Positions 28,000 through 35,987 are shown, numbered from the stretch's first letter. The stretch: 64,000 nucleotides of DNA from Peribacillus huizhouensis (GCF_014138605.1 NZ_JACJHX010000001.1:248001-312000); one strand, 5' to 3'. Made by a program: numbers and translations. The notes: generated by a model not told the origin, from the sequence alone.

Positions 28000-28150
28000 T
28001 AACAACATCATTTTCGAAGGTGTTGTTGCCAACCGCGGAGAAGTCTTACATTTCCCCATAAGACCTTCCTCCGGTTTCTCCTCTCCCTTTACCTTCTTCC
28101 TTATGTGAAGGAAATAGAAGGACCCTGCAGAGCATTCTGCAGGTTTTTTT
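28000..28150 (+). ncRNA. roxS: Candidate small regulatory RNA, RoxS/RsaE type
   Basis: An orphan rho-independent terminator (stem CCTGCAGA/TCTGCAGG, 28124-28143, then TTTTTTT) follows no plus-strand gene. About 125 bases upstream is a possible promoter: TTGAAT (27965-27970), 18-bp spacer, GATAAT (27989-27994). Between them lies C/U-rich sequence (CTTACATTTCCCC, CCTTCCTCCGG, TTTCTCCTCTCCCTTT) like the single-stranded C-rich seeds of RsaE/RoxS, which pair to ribosome sites of metabolic mRNAs. I recall B. subtilis RoxS being encoded near ylbG/ylbH, which fits this position. The 5' end is an estimate. Confidence 0.6.
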
Positions 28151-28306
28151 ATTTTGAACATTCACCCAAAAACTATCATTTGCTATAATCGACTGAAAAA
28201 ACATCCTATTTCGTACTCAATCTTCCGTTCACGATTGATTTAGTTACTTTTACATACGCTTTTAACATGATAAAGTAAAGTTGATGAAAAAAAAGGAGCG
28301 ATTGAA

Positions 28307-28696
28307 TTGATACAACGATTTATTGAACTTGGAAGTGGTTATTCAGATCTATATGAATTACTAGAAATCGGAAAATCAAACAAACATAGAATTGTCCATC
28401 TGCTTGCTCTACATACCCAAATAGACGATACGCCCATTACCTCTCTAGTAATCGTATTAAAACCGACACAACCAGGTGATTTCCAACCCCTATATGTCTG
28501 CAGGGAAGGTATCCCTAATCCAAATTATAAAAAAAATAAACGGTACGAGCTTTTTGAAAATCTTGCTACTGAATTAAATAAAACTATCATCGAATTACAA
28601 GTAAAGAACTCCAATCAATTCGCCGAAAGCGGACTATACTATCAGCATCTTATTGGGATTCTTCGAATGAACAGATACTTACCAGCATTACAATAA
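28307..28696 (+). CDS. Conserved Bacillaceae protein, DUF7147-like
   Basis: 129-residue protein starting MIQRFIELGSGYSDLYELLE from TTG behind AAGGAGCG. I recognise it as a conserved small protein at this locus in Bacilli, often labelled methylthioribose kinase without good reason; it is too short for a kinase and has no ATP-binding motif. No signal peptide or membrane segment. Motif-like blocks TSLVIVLKPTQPGDFQPLYVC and LYYQHLIGILRMNRYLP are probably conserved. Function unknown. It shares a bidirectional terminator with the convergent ylbG. Confidence 0.75.
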   Translation: MIQRFIELGSGYSDLYELLEIGKSNKHRIVHLLALHTQIDDTPITSLVIVLKPTQPGDFQPLYVCREGIPNPNYKKNKRYELFENLATELNKTIIELQVKNSNQFAESGLYYQHLIGILRMNRYLPALQ

Positions 28697-28751
28697 TCAA
28701 TAATGAAAAGTAATGCACAAAACTCAAAGGAAAACGAATCCTTAATTCAAT

Positions 28752-28792
28752 AAAAAAGAGCTGCTCAAAATTTTATGAGCTAGCTCTTTTTT
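28752..28792. terminator. Bidirectional terminator
   Basis: AAAAAAGAGCTgCTC pairs with GAGCtAGCTCTTTTTT between two convergent genes. It overlaps the ylbG stop codon by two bases. Confidence 0.9.
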
Positions 28793-29066
28793 AAATTCCC
28801 ATTTTATAATCGTATTCTTTCGCTTTATCAGGCTTAGAGTTCTCAAATTCCATTTTCAAAAATGGTTTATAAGACACTTCAACTTTTTTTACAAATGAGT
28901 AGCTATTCAATTTCTGAGACAGTGTCTCAATTTCCTCCATATTAGTATATATGACCACGTATTTCATTTTTTTAGAGACAAAATGAATATTGCCAAACTT
29001 CCGAAGCATTTTAGCTTGTTTTAATGTATGTAAATATACAATAAGAGCTTGTCTTGTTCCAAACAT
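28791..29066 (-). CDS. ylbG: YlbG, UPF0298 (DUF2129) protein
   Basis: 91-residue cytoplasmic protein of the UPF0298 family, function unknown. Conserved core: [20 protein letters not shown] (about 7-26) and [12 protein letters not shown] near 67-78. I use ATG at 29066 (MFGTRQ), preceded by AAGGAG, rather than an upstream start nine codons earlier that overlaps the ribosome site; B. subtilis YlbG begins at the equivalent residue. Stands between ylbF and rsmD as in B. subtilis. Confidence 0.9.
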   Translation of the reverse strand: MFGTRQALIVYLHTLKQAKMLRKFGNIHFVSKKMKYVVIYTNMEEIETLSQKLNSYSFVKKVEVSYKPFLKMEFENSKPDKAKEYDYKMGI

Positions 29067-29123
29067 ATTTATATCGCTCCTTCTTATTGACAAAATTCAT
29101 CAATAATAGTTTTTCTAAAATTA

Positions 29124-29275
29124 ATCCCATATTAACGGGCAGCTAAACATAAAGCAAGCGTCACCAAATATGATGAAAATGGCTATTTTCACGGGAGTAA
29201 GAATCTCACCTCAAAACTTAGAGGAATCGAAGAATCGTAAGTGCACTGATTGAAATTCTGCCTTTATCGATTAGT
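29124..29275 (-). repeat. R1 repeat fragment, reversed
   Basis: ATATTAACGGGCAG and CTCACCTCAAAACTTAGAGG followed by AATCGAAG match the reverse complement of the 3' half of the R1 copy at 31233-31387. Confidence 0.65.
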
Positions 29276-29463
29276 AAGTTTGGAATAAATCATCCAATTA
29301 GCCTCGAAATGATTCTCTCAAATACGAAACATTCAAACAAGGTTTAGTTAAGTGTAGCATAGCGGTTACTTTTATTTCAACCATCTTTATACAGAGCCTT
29401 AGAACTTGATACGAGGTGATTGGGAAAGACAAACGCAACGTATTCCGTAGTTTTCTTTTCACT

Positions 29464-29492
29464 AAAAAAAGGTCTGACATTCAGACCTTTTC
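29464..29492 (-). terminator. Terminator after ylbF
   Basis: AAGGTCTGA/TCAGACCTT stem with 2-base loop region and TTTTTTT on the minus strand. The R1 piece 29497-29545 lies between it and ylbF. Confidence 0.85.
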
Positions 29493-29496
29493 TTTA

Positions 29497-29545
29497 CCCC
29501 GCATTTACGAGCAGCAAGACCCCACTGATTGAAGTTTTACTTTAT
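29497..29545 (-). repeat. R1 repeat end, reversed
   Basis: CCCCGCATTTACGAGCAGC followed by CCCCACTGATTGAAG and TTTTACTTTAT: the reverse of the R1 left end (ATAAAGTGAAACTTCAATC). It overlaps the ylbF stop codon. Confidence 0.7.
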
Positions 29546-29988
29546 GCCGAGCATCCACAGCCGCCACCTGTACCACAGCTACCACCACAGCTTGACCCTG
29601 ATTCGAAAAACGGGCTTCCTGCAGGTACTTTAATAAAAGGAGAAACAGCATGTCCTATTCTATGACTAATTTCATCTAATACAGCCTGTAAATCTGTTTC
29701 TGCTCTTTTGAACGCAGCGATAGAAGGATGCATATCCATCTCTCGCTTGACATGGCGAATCTCTAAATTCACCCGTTTATAGTCGGGATGATATTTTCCA
29801 AAGCGTTGCACTTCTTCAAACAGGTCCTTTAAAGATGTAAACTTTCTTATCTTATCCTGGGCCTCTTGATCGTGACGCAAATTATATAAAAGCTCAAAAT
29901 ACTCTTGACCAACTTCCGAATCAAGAACCATTTTAGCCAAGGCATCTGCTTTTTGTAAAATAGTGACTCTTTCCATAGTAGCAAGCAT
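29542..29988 (-). CDS. ylbF: YlbF, Y-complex RNase Y regulator
   Basis: 148-residue helical protein (DUF964/Com_YlbF). In B. subtilis YlbF, YmcA and YaaT form the Y-complex, which carries [4Fe-4S] clusters and redirects RNase Y, affecting biofilm, competence and sporulation. The body FGKYHPDYKRVNLEIRHVKR (about 75-94) is family-typical. The C-terminal tail has five cysteines in SSCGGSCGTGGGCGCSA, the likely cluster-ligand region. AGGTGAGCG lies before the ATG. Last codon and stop run into an R1 repeat end. Confidence 0.93.
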   Translation of the reverse strand: MLATMERVTILQKADALAKMVLDSEVGQEYFELLYNLRHDQEAQDKIRKFTSLKDLFEEVQRFGKYHPDYKRVNLEIRHVKREMDMHPSIAAFKRAETDLQAVLDEISHRIGHAVSPFIKVPAGSPFFESGSSCGGSCGTGGGCGCSA

Positions 29989-30092
29989 TAGATTCGCTCA
30001 CCTCCACAACCATTTTATCATGGATACGATTTAGAAGCGACTATCTTTTCTTATTATTTTCAATATAATTCCATCATTCAATTTTATTTCCC

Positions 30093-30476
30093 TCAAATTG
30101 TTGAACTTATATGTACCTTAAATTGTTTAATAAGATCAACTTTTTTTTCTTTATTATGGATAACAAGCCTCATTTTATGAGGACCAACTGGTACATCTTT
30201 TATTATAAAGGCAGCTGTATTTACTGATTTTACTTTCTTGTCGTCCATATATACATAAACAGTCGTCTGTTGCTTTTGATTATGATTAGCAAATGAATAA
30301 TCCTTTACATAGCATTCCACAAATATCGAATTTCCCTTAACGAAATAATGTACACTGAAAGGATCGCTGATTTCGTTATCGGTCGAAGCCATTGCTACAT
30401 TTTCCGGCTCCGGAATTTTATTACCACAACCAGTCAACAAACTTCCAATGAGAAAAACAACTATAAAATAGCGCAT
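30093..30476 (-). CDS. Putative lipoprotein of unknown function
   Basis: 127 residues with a lipoprotein signal: MRYFIVVFLIGSLLTGC, lipobox LLTGC, so Cys17 would be lipidated after cleavage. The mature part is mostly beta-strand-like (SVHYFVKGNSIFVECYVKDY, TTVYVYMDDKKV, PHKMRLVIHNKEK) and resembles an immunoglobulin-like fold; I recognise no family. Good AAGGAGGG ribosome site. It stands between ylbF and ylbE, a position without a counterpart in B. subtilis 168 as far as I recall. Confidence 0.75.
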   Translation of the reverse strand: MRYFIVVFLIGSLLTGCGNKIPEPENVAMASTDNEISDPFSVHYFVKGNSIFVECYVKDYSFANHNQKQQTTVYVYMDDKKVKSVNTAAFIIKDVPVGPHKMRLVIHNKEKKVDLIKQFKVHISSTI

Positions 30477-30546
30477 GAAATAGCCCTCCCTTTGTTTTTT
30501 TAGTTTCTACAAGAGAGAGAGAATTATCCGCTTTTATATACTTAAG

Positions 30547-30789
30547 TTAAGATGAAGGTGTTTTCATTGCTTGAAACATATTCATCATCATCGAAGCAAA
30601 TTGAACCCCATCAGAAAATTTAGAGACTCGGTCTGGAATTGATTTCTTAAAGAAAAACGCTGCATCTGTATCTAATTTCTCAAGCAATTGGGGATTTCTC
30701 ATTAATTTACGATACCAATACGGCTGCATCCTTACTAATTTCAGCAAATCCTCATTTTCTTTAATCACCTCATAAATATCTTGTCGCAT
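30547..30789 (-). CDS. ylbE: YlbE-like protein
   Basis: 80-residue soluble protein starting MRQDIYEVIKENEDLLKLVR with the family-typical PYWYRKLMRNPQLLEKLD (about 22-39). Function unknown. GGGGGAA precedes the ATG, and the gene follows ylbD by 19 bases, so the two probably share a transcript. Orthology is based on sequence pattern and position. Confidence 0.85.
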   Translation of the reverse strand: MRQDIYEVIKENEDLLKLVRMQPYWYRKLMRNPQLLEKLDTDAAFFFKKSIPDRVSKFSDGVQFASMMMNMFQAMKTPSS

Positions 30790-30808
30790 TAAAATTCCCC
30801 CTTAATTG

Positions 30809-31216
30809 TCAATCTTTTTTAAACACAAATGGATTATTACGAGTTTCTATTTTTTTTGGTTCTTCTTTTACAGAATTATCACCTTGAAAGGAAGTGAGAA
30901 TGCCTTGGATAGCCCCCAATGCTTGATTGGCATTTGAAATATATTGTTGAATTTGCGTAATATCCATGTTTTTAAAGGTATTTACAAGTGTACTAACCAT
31001 ATCTCCAGTATCTGTCGATTTTTTTTCTTCTACTTTTTGTTCTTTTTTCTCTTCTGTATATATATTCCATTTATCGTGATCGCCACCCAATAAATACCAT
31101 TCTTCAAACAACTGCTGCCAAGAATATTTTCCTGCTTTTACTTGATCAGTTAACCCTGGATGAGTTCGTACGAATTCCTTAAATTTATCAACTGATGGGC
31201 GTTTTCTCTTAACCAT
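30809..31216 (-). CDS. ylbD: YlbD-type spore coat-associated protein
   Basis: 135 residues, acidic and Lys-rich. The N-terminus SVDKFKEFVRTHPGLTDQVK and YSWQQLFEEWYLLGGDHDKW (about 31-50) are the conserved YlbD core; a charged linker (EEKKEQKVEEKKS) follows, then a helix ending FKNMDITQIQQYISNANQAL. YlbD-like proteins are listed as putative coat components in Bacillus; evidence here is family and synteny only. GGAGGTGAGG precedes ATG. Confidence 0.85.
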   Translation of the reverse strand: MVKRKRPSVDKFKEFVRTHPGLTDQVKAGKYSWQQLFEEWYLLGGDHDKWNIYTEEKKEQKVEEKKSTDTGDMVSTLVNTFKNMDITQIQQYISNANQALGAIQGILTSFQGDNSVKEEPKKIETRNNPFVFKKD

Positions 31217-31232
31217 TCTTCCTCACCTCCAA

Positions 31233-31387
31233 ATAAAGTGAAACTTCAATCAGTGGGGGTTTTCTTCATCCCCACTGATTGTCAATTGAACCAATCGGTC
31301 ATTTACGAGCAGTTATCCCCCGCCTATTCTACTTCGATTCCTCTAAGCTTTGAGGTGGGGTTTTACTGCCCGTTAATGCGGGATAAA
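31233..31387 (+). repeat. R1 repeat, canonical full copy
   Basis: About 155 bp: ATAAAGTGAAACTTC, hairpin AATCAGTGGGG/CCCCACTGATT, TTGAACCAATCGG, ATTTACGAGCAGTTATCCCC, GATTCCTCTAAGC, TTTGAGGTGGGG, and the end ACTGCCCGTTAATGCGGG ATAAA. The GCAGT/ACTGC and GGGG/CCCC blocks let the second half fold. It lies between ylbC and ylbD on a plain AT-rich background and serves here as the reference copy. Confidence 0.85.
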
Positions 31388-31602
31388 GCATTAGCCTATT
31401 TTCAGAATATGCTGTACGAAATTATATGTGCCTAATAACCTAAAGAACTTTTACAATTCGATCAGTAAACAACAAAAAAGCAGATGCTTCATCAGAAAGG
31501 CAAACTTCACATTTACTACTTACAGTGTAATTAACGTGTAATCACAAAAATCCTGTATAGTAAATGCTCGGTTATGACTTTTTAAGAACATCTGCAATAA
31601 CA

Positions 31603-32664
31603 TTATTTGCTGATAAAATTTTGAGTGTAATACTTTTGATAAACTCCAACACCTAAATGTGTAAATTCTTTATTTAACATTGTATCTCGGTGCCCTTTAC
31701 TATTCAACCAGCCTTCCATTGCTTCAATAGCATCTACGTATTTTGCTGCTATATTTTCTCCAGCGATTGTATACTTGACCTCACCTGTCTTCAATCTCTC
31801 TGCAAGCTCCCCGGCTGTAGGTGACGTATGCGAAAAATAATCAGCATTATACATATCAGAACTATGTAGAAAAGCTACCTCTGAAGTGGGTTCATCCCAG
31901 CTTAACTGATTCAAACTAAACCGACTTCGGATAATATTAGTGAAATCAAATATTTGTTGCTTACTTCCATCCTCAACCTGTAACCATTCTTCCTCGGAAA
32001 ATTCAGGTTCTCCCATTAATTCACCTCTGTATGTTACTTCATATGGCCTTTGCTTGATCAATGTTTCAGCATTTAAAAATCGAACACTAGACACGGTCCC
32101 TGTAAATTTATCTAAATAAAGCTGTATATAAATATCACCTATCTTAATTAATGGTCTTATATTCATATCTTCTTCTGATAATTCAAAACGATAGGAGCCG
32201 GTATCTGTATCTATATCAAGTGAAGTTTCAAAAAACAAACTTGAATATATTTCGTCTATTGGTTGTCCAATATAAAAAGGTGAAACATCGGTTAAATCAC
32301 CTATTCCATATGCTGATACTACTTTTCCTTTTTCCATTGCCAGCTGTAAATACGTATCTGGATTTTTATTATAGATCCACCAATCATACCCATAAGCTGA
32401 TAAATCAATTCTATCTGGTTCACCAAAAGATTTTAATACTTCTTCTTGATTCTTCCCTATAGTCAGCGCCAATCCACTCTTAGGTGTGATTAATCCATTT
32501 TCAAGTGTAGGCGCTTTACTCTTAAGATTCTCCTGACCACCCGGATTAGCTTGCTTTGATCCATCAAGAACAGCATCTCTGCCATCATTCTGATCAATAT
32601 TAAAATAAATTCCTAAAATGAAAAATACAATTACAAAAAAAATAATTCTAGCGAACGTCTTCAG
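31603..32664 (-). CDS. ylbC: YlbC, CAP-domain secreted or membrane-anchored protein
   Basis: CAP (SCP/PR-1) domain protein, 353 residues if started at CTG 32664. A hydrophobic N-terminal segment (KTFARIIFFVIVFFILGIYF, about residues 2-22) is a signal or anchor; two CAP-associated repeats follow, then the CAP domain (about 225-350) with FLHSSDMYNADYFSHTSP, GENIAAKY and GHRDTMLNKEFTHLGVG. No ATG, GTG or TTG near the ribosome site GGGGAG is in frame; CTG six bases downstream is. A TTG further in (32472) would remove the signal. B. subtilis YlbC has 346 residues, supporting the long form. Function unknown. Confidence 0.8.
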   Translation of the reverse strand: MKTFARIIFFVIVFFILGIYFNIDQNDGRDAVLDGSKQANPGGQENLKSKAPTLENGLITPKSGLALTIGKNQEEVLKSFGEPDRIDLSAYGYDWWIYNKNPDTYLQLAMEKGKVVSAYGIGDLTDVSPFYIGQPIDEIYSSLFFETSLDIDTDTGSYRFELSEEDMNIRPLIKIGDIYIQLYLDKFTGTVSSVRFLNAETLIKQRPYEVTYRGELMGEPEFSEEEWLQVEDGSKQQIFDFTNIIRSRFSLNQLSWDEPTSEVAFLHSSDMYNADYFSHTSPTAGELAERLKTGEVKYTIAGENIAAKYVDAIEAMEGWLNSKGHRDTMLNKEFTHLGVGVYQKYYTQNFISK

Positions 32665-33099
32665 AAGACACTCCCCTCTCTGACTCTTATTAAGATAAGC
32701 AAAGATGTTAAGAACTTTAAATTTTAAAACAATTCCTTTAGAACGCTATAAAAAAAGGTACCCGTTTAAAACTTGCAAAAATCCGAGTAGAGATAATAGG
32801 ATACTAATTTACTTTTTAATATCTTAATCTAATTATATCATGATTATTACACTTATTATAGAATTTGGATTGGCTATATCATTAGAACAAATGTAAAAAA
32901 ACTGTTAACTTTTATGGTATTTCTGTGAACGGTACCAATATACGGAAAGATAGCGATTGCAACTTGTATTAATTCATACTATTATTAAACTTGAGAGAAT
33001 TTGGTCTATACAAACCTTAGGGAGTAAAACATGTACTTTTATCAAATTTCTCCTGATTTTTTTACTACATATTTAATTGTATGAATAGGAGGTTTTTTT
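32665..33099. other. Divergent spacer between ylbC and ylbA
   Basis: About 435 very AT-rich bases with no gene. The CBS-domain gene ylbB, present here in B. subtilis, is absent. AGGAGG at 33090 serves ylbA. Confidence 0.55.
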
Positions 33100-33462
33100 G
33101 TGAGATTCGAACAATTTGGATTAGAAAACATGACTGGAGATTTGAACCGCCTTGATAGTCTAATGGCTGACTATGGCTTAATTAGAGCTGAGCAATGGGA
33201 TTATGAACGTGTCAGTTACGATCGTAAATTCGAATTGAAAGATGGTGTTTTTTATCTTCGTGTACAAGGGTATGCGGTTGAAGGTGATGTAGGCGCTCAT
33301 AAAGCAGTTATAAAATTACTAGTTCCACTTTTGGGCAAGCATTACTATCCTCACGGTTTAGAATACGGTGAAGATGAACTATTCCCATCCACCCTAGTCA
33401 AACAATGTGAAAGCATATTAGCAGATATAAAAAAAGAACTGGATGAATTCAACGGATTGTAA
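33100..33462 (+). CDS. ylbA: YugN-like family protein YlbA
   Basis: 120-residue cytoplasmic protein of the YugN-like family, function unknown. It starts at GTG behind TAGGAGG. Conserved-looking blocks: ADYGLIRAEQWDYERVSYD (about 23-41), FYLRVQGYAVEGDVG and GKHYYPHGLEYGED near 85-98. Length equals B. subtilis YlbA, and the place at the edge of the ylb group fits. Confidence 0.88.
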   Translation: MRFEQFGLENMTGDLNRLDSLMADYGLIRAEQWDYERVSYDRKFELKDGVFYLRVQGYAVEGDVGAHKAVIKLLVPLLGKHYYPHGLEYGEDELFPSTLVKQCESILADIKKELDEFNGL

Positions 33463-33476
33463 GATATAACAAAAAA

Positions 33477-33578
33477 GAGGAAGTCCCAAGGTATAATCTC
33501 TCATTATACACACAGAATATCGGTTTCAAACTGTGTATAGTCTAAGTCGAGTCTAAACCTTACCTTTGGGACATCCTC
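33477..33578. repeat. R3 long hairpin element, copy A
   Basis: Outer arms GAGGAAGTCCCAAGGTA and TACCTTTGGGACATCCTC, inner arms ACACACAG/CTGTGTAT. A-run before and TCTTTTC after make it a likely bidirectional terminator between ylbA and the convergent DUF420 gene. Its arms and inner blocks resemble the hairpin inside the trp T-box (62448-62547). Confidence 0.75.
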
Positions 33579-33606
33579 TTTTCTATATTTTATTAAATTT
33601 TTCAGA

Positions 33607-34068
33607 TTACGTGCCAAGTATAGCTTTTATCAGCGATGTTGTGTCTCCACCAGGGTAAAGAACATATAACAGTAGATACACTGCAAGACCCGTTATGCCA
33701 GTAAAGAACCAAACAATACTTGTAAATGGCCCAATCTTACGGTGAGTGGCGAATTTCTTTTTAAATGCCAGAGTAAACATCGTTATACCGAGTATTGCTC
33801 CTAATGTAGCAAGGGTAATATGAATGATCAGAAAAACAGTATAATAGATTTTAATACTATCAGGTCCACCAAAGGATGTATTCCCGAGAAAAACAGTTCT
33901 TGATGCGTAAATGGTAAAGAAAATGATAGCAAATACTCCTGCAGCTAACATTGTATACTCATGAGCTTTAAAATTACGTTTCTTAATTAAATACCAGCCA
34001 ATTGCCACTGTAATTGAACTCAAAACAATAAAAAACGTACTAATCGTTGGAAGAATTGGTAAAGACAT
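33607..34068 (-). CDS. ctaM: DUF420 membrane protein, CtaM/YozB-like
   Basis: 153-residue protein with about five membrane helices. Histidines at FKAHEYTM and IIHITLATLG and ATHRKIGP match the DUF420 family, in which S. aureus CtaM is required for maturation of heme-copper aa3 oxidase. Placement beside the ctaCDEFG operon supports a role in oxidase assembly. A hairpin (34248-34284) after ctaG suggests separate transcription. The ribosome site is poor (GAGAGGGCG some 14 bases upstream), so the start is less certain. Confidence 0.82.
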   Translation of the reverse strand: MSLPILPTISTFFIVLSSITVAIGWYLIKKRNFKAHEYTMLAAGVFAIIFFTIYASRTVFLGNTSFGGPDSIKIYYTVFLIIHITLATLGAILGITMFTLAFKKKFATHRKIGPFTSIVWFFTGITGLAVYLLLYVLYPGGDTTSLIKAILGT

Positions 34069-34247
34069 AATCTGCTTTAACGCCCTCTCTATTTATATTC
34101 ATCGTATTCATTTTATAAAACATCATTCTAAAATTCAACAAGTTCGTATATTCTTAACAGAATGCTCACTTTTAAAGATTAAATAAATGCAAGTTTCTTT
34201 ATTTTTTCCTTAAAGTATGATTTCTAACGTAGGGGCCAAAAAGGATT

Positions 34248-34284
34248 AGACCTCACACTATATAGATCGTTTAGTGTGAGGTCT
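34248..34284 (-). terminator. Hairpin after ctaG
   Basis: AGACCTCACACTA and TAGTGTGAGGTCT form a perfect 13-bp stem; TTTTT follows after six bases on the minus strand. An R1 3'-end fragment lies at 34349-34369 between it and ctaG. The arm ACCTCACA also occurs in the hairpin at 50483. Confidence 0.6.
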
Positions 34285-34396
34285 TGACCCATCCGCTAAG
34301 AAGTAACAGCCTTATTAAGTAAGACCTTCATTCTTGTATGGTTTGATTTTCCGTTAATGCCGGATAAATAGTTTTCTAATTTATTTTTTCAAATTT

Positions 34397-35299
34397 CTAT
34401 TTAATTGGTTGTAAATGAGATGGAATGGGATCATTTTCCTCGTTTGAACTGTTTTCTTTGCGATACCACGCGAAAAAAGTATAACCAAGCGCTACACCAA
34501 GCACAATTTCTTGAATGATCTTCATTAGAATGCCACCGAGCTGTTGATCTTCTACGATTGGAAGTCCGTTAAACATTTCAGGACCACTTAATGTTAATCC
34601 GGACAGTGCAGAAGCGGGAACACATAATTCCATCGCTACTAACCAGGCAGATGCGTCTGAATAAGTTGCAAATAATGGAGCGTCTGCGAAAATAATCAAT
34701 GCACAAGCAGGAGTCATTAAAATGCCACTTCCAAATATATATGCAACTTTCTTAACACCAGATAGACTAGTTCTTTCAGGTAATTGATTGACTAGGGGAA
34801 ACCACATAAATATTGCTAACATAAACAGTAGAATTGTATAACCAGCATGTAACAACATATTGGTTTTTACAAAATCGAATACTAAAGGTATGTGATAAAA
34901 CGAAAAGAATGCATTAAAAGAAATTAATGCAAATAGTGGTTTCGTAAAGAAATTAAACATCCGTTTAATAATTGGTAAGCGAAGGAAAGAGCGCCACAGC
35001 CAATCAGGGATTCCAAGTATTAATAAAGGTGGGACAACTAAATACAAAAAAGCCATTTGAGTCATATGTGCACTGAACATAATATGTCCCAATAAATCCA
35101 AAGGTGATCCTTTGATAATGTACAAAAGCACAATTGCCGTAACAAAAAGTATCTGTTGCTTTATTCCTACAGATTCATTTCTAATAAACTTATGGCGAAA
35201 TTTTGAAACGAGTAACATATAACCTACAATGACCAGAACCATAAAAACTAAGAAGTATGGACTCCATAAAGCACGAAAACCAAAAATATCGATAGACAT
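34397..35299 (-). CDS. ctaG: Cytochrome c oxidase assembly factor CtaG
   Basis: 300-residue polytopic membrane protein of the Bacillus-type CtaG (caa3_CtaG, DUF1404-like) family, unrelated to mitochondrial Cox11. In B. subtilis it is needed for active caa3 oxidase. About seven helices; landmark histidines in GHIMFSAHMTQMAFLYLVVP (about 91-110) and FYHIPLVFD near 155 could bind copper. It follows ctaF after a gap of about 350 bases holding an R1 repeat and a terminator, so its expression may be partly separate. AGAGGTG precedes ATG. Confidence 0.92.
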   Translation of the reverse strand: MSIDIFGFRALWSPYFLVFMVLVIVGYMLLVSKFRHKFIRNESVGIKQQILFVTAIVLLYIIKGSPLDLLGHIMFSAHMTQMAFLYLVVPPLLILGIPDWLWRSFLRLPIIKRMFNFFTKPLFALISFNAFFSFYHIPLVFDFVKTNMLLHAGYTILLFMLAIFMWFPLVNQLPERTSLSGVKKVAYIFGSGILMTPACALIIFADAPLFATYSDASAWLVAMELCVPASALSGLTLSGPEMFNGLPIVEDQQLGGILMKIIQEIVLGVALGYTFFAWYRKENSSNEENDPIPSHLQPIK

Positions 35300-35370
35300 A
35301 TTAACACCTCTATTTGCACTTATTATCCCTATTATACCTCTATTTCAATAACAGGAGACTAGTATTTCAT

Positions 35371-35480
35371 TTAAAGTGAAGCTTCCACCAGTGTTTTTCT
35401 TCATCCCCCACCTATTTATTACTTGATTCTCTCACAAAAATTGAGGTGGGGGTATCACAGCCTGTTATACCAGGGATAAA
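35371..35480 (+). repeat. R1 repeat, shortened copy
   Basis: TTAAAGTGAAGCTTCCACCAG, CTTCATCCCCCACC, GATTCTCTCAC, TTGAGGTGGGGG, and the end CCAGGGATAAA. The central block is deleted relative to the copy at 31233. Confidence 0.65.
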
Positions 35481-35557
35481 TTTGATTCTTAGATCGATTC
35501 ATTCAGTTAAATACCACCAGCTTAACTTATTAACCACCGCATCGTGATCATGATAGG

Positions 35558-35646
35558 AAAAGAAAGAGCCGGCTCTTAAGCACCGACTCAACTTCAACAC
35601 TATAAGCTAGATCGAAACAAGTTGTCTAAAATGCCAACTCTTTCTT
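35558..35646 (-). terminator. Long hairpin terminator after ctaF
   Basis: AAAGAGTTGGC pairs with GCCGGCTCTTT, with inner pairs around GACAAC/GTTGAGTC, followed on the minus strand by CTTTTCC. It probably limits read-through into ctaG. Confidence 0.6.
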
Positions 35647-35651
35647 CAAAT

Positions 35652-35987
35652 TCAAAGCCAAACAATCGTTAAAAATACAAGAACCGTAATCAACCCTACT
35701 GTCAAACCAGAATAAATAAATAAAGCAATCGTCTCATGTCCTTTATGCTTCATATGCATAAAATAATAAAGCTGGAATATTACCTGAATTGCAGCAAGTA
35801 GAAGGATAACTGGAATTGTAAACCAACTTGAAATTGAATCCATTGCTACCATTACAAAGGCTATTACCGTAAAGAAAATCATCATTGCAAAAGTAATGAC
35901 TTGATGCTTCATTTCTTCTGCGTTTTGTTTCCGTCGAAATGCTAAATTTAAATTCGGGTTCGCTGAATTAGATTGTTGATTTGTCAT
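35652..35987 (-). CDS. ctaF: Cytochrome caa3 oxidase subunit IV
   Basis: 111-residue membrane protein with three helices (about 33-52, 60-80, 90-110), the typical CtaF/CoxD size. Block IQVIFQLYYFMHMKHKGHE is family-typical. It supports assembly of the CuB site in related quinol and cytochrome c oxidases. It begins three bases after the ctaE stop and is the last gene before the terminator. Confidence 0.93.
   Translation of the reverse strand: MTNQQSNSANPNLNLAFRRKQNAEEMKHQVITFAMMIFFTVIAFVMVAMDSISSWFTIPVILLLAAIQVIFQLYYFMHMKHKGHETIALFIYSGLTVGLITVLVFLTIVWL

Noticed and set aside
27844-28107. Open plus-strand frame across the candidate sRNA ending in PSSGFSSPFTFFLM
   Set aside because: No ATG, GTG or TTG with a ribosome site; the C/U-rich pattern fits an sRNA better.
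27916-28161. 81-codon minus-strand frame
   Set aside because: Antisense to the candidate sRNA and its terminator; composition is not protein-like.
32472-32474. TTG at 32472 as the start of ylbC
   Set aside because: It would delete the membrane segment and shorten the protein by 64 residues compared with B. subtilis YlbC; no ribosome site precedes it.
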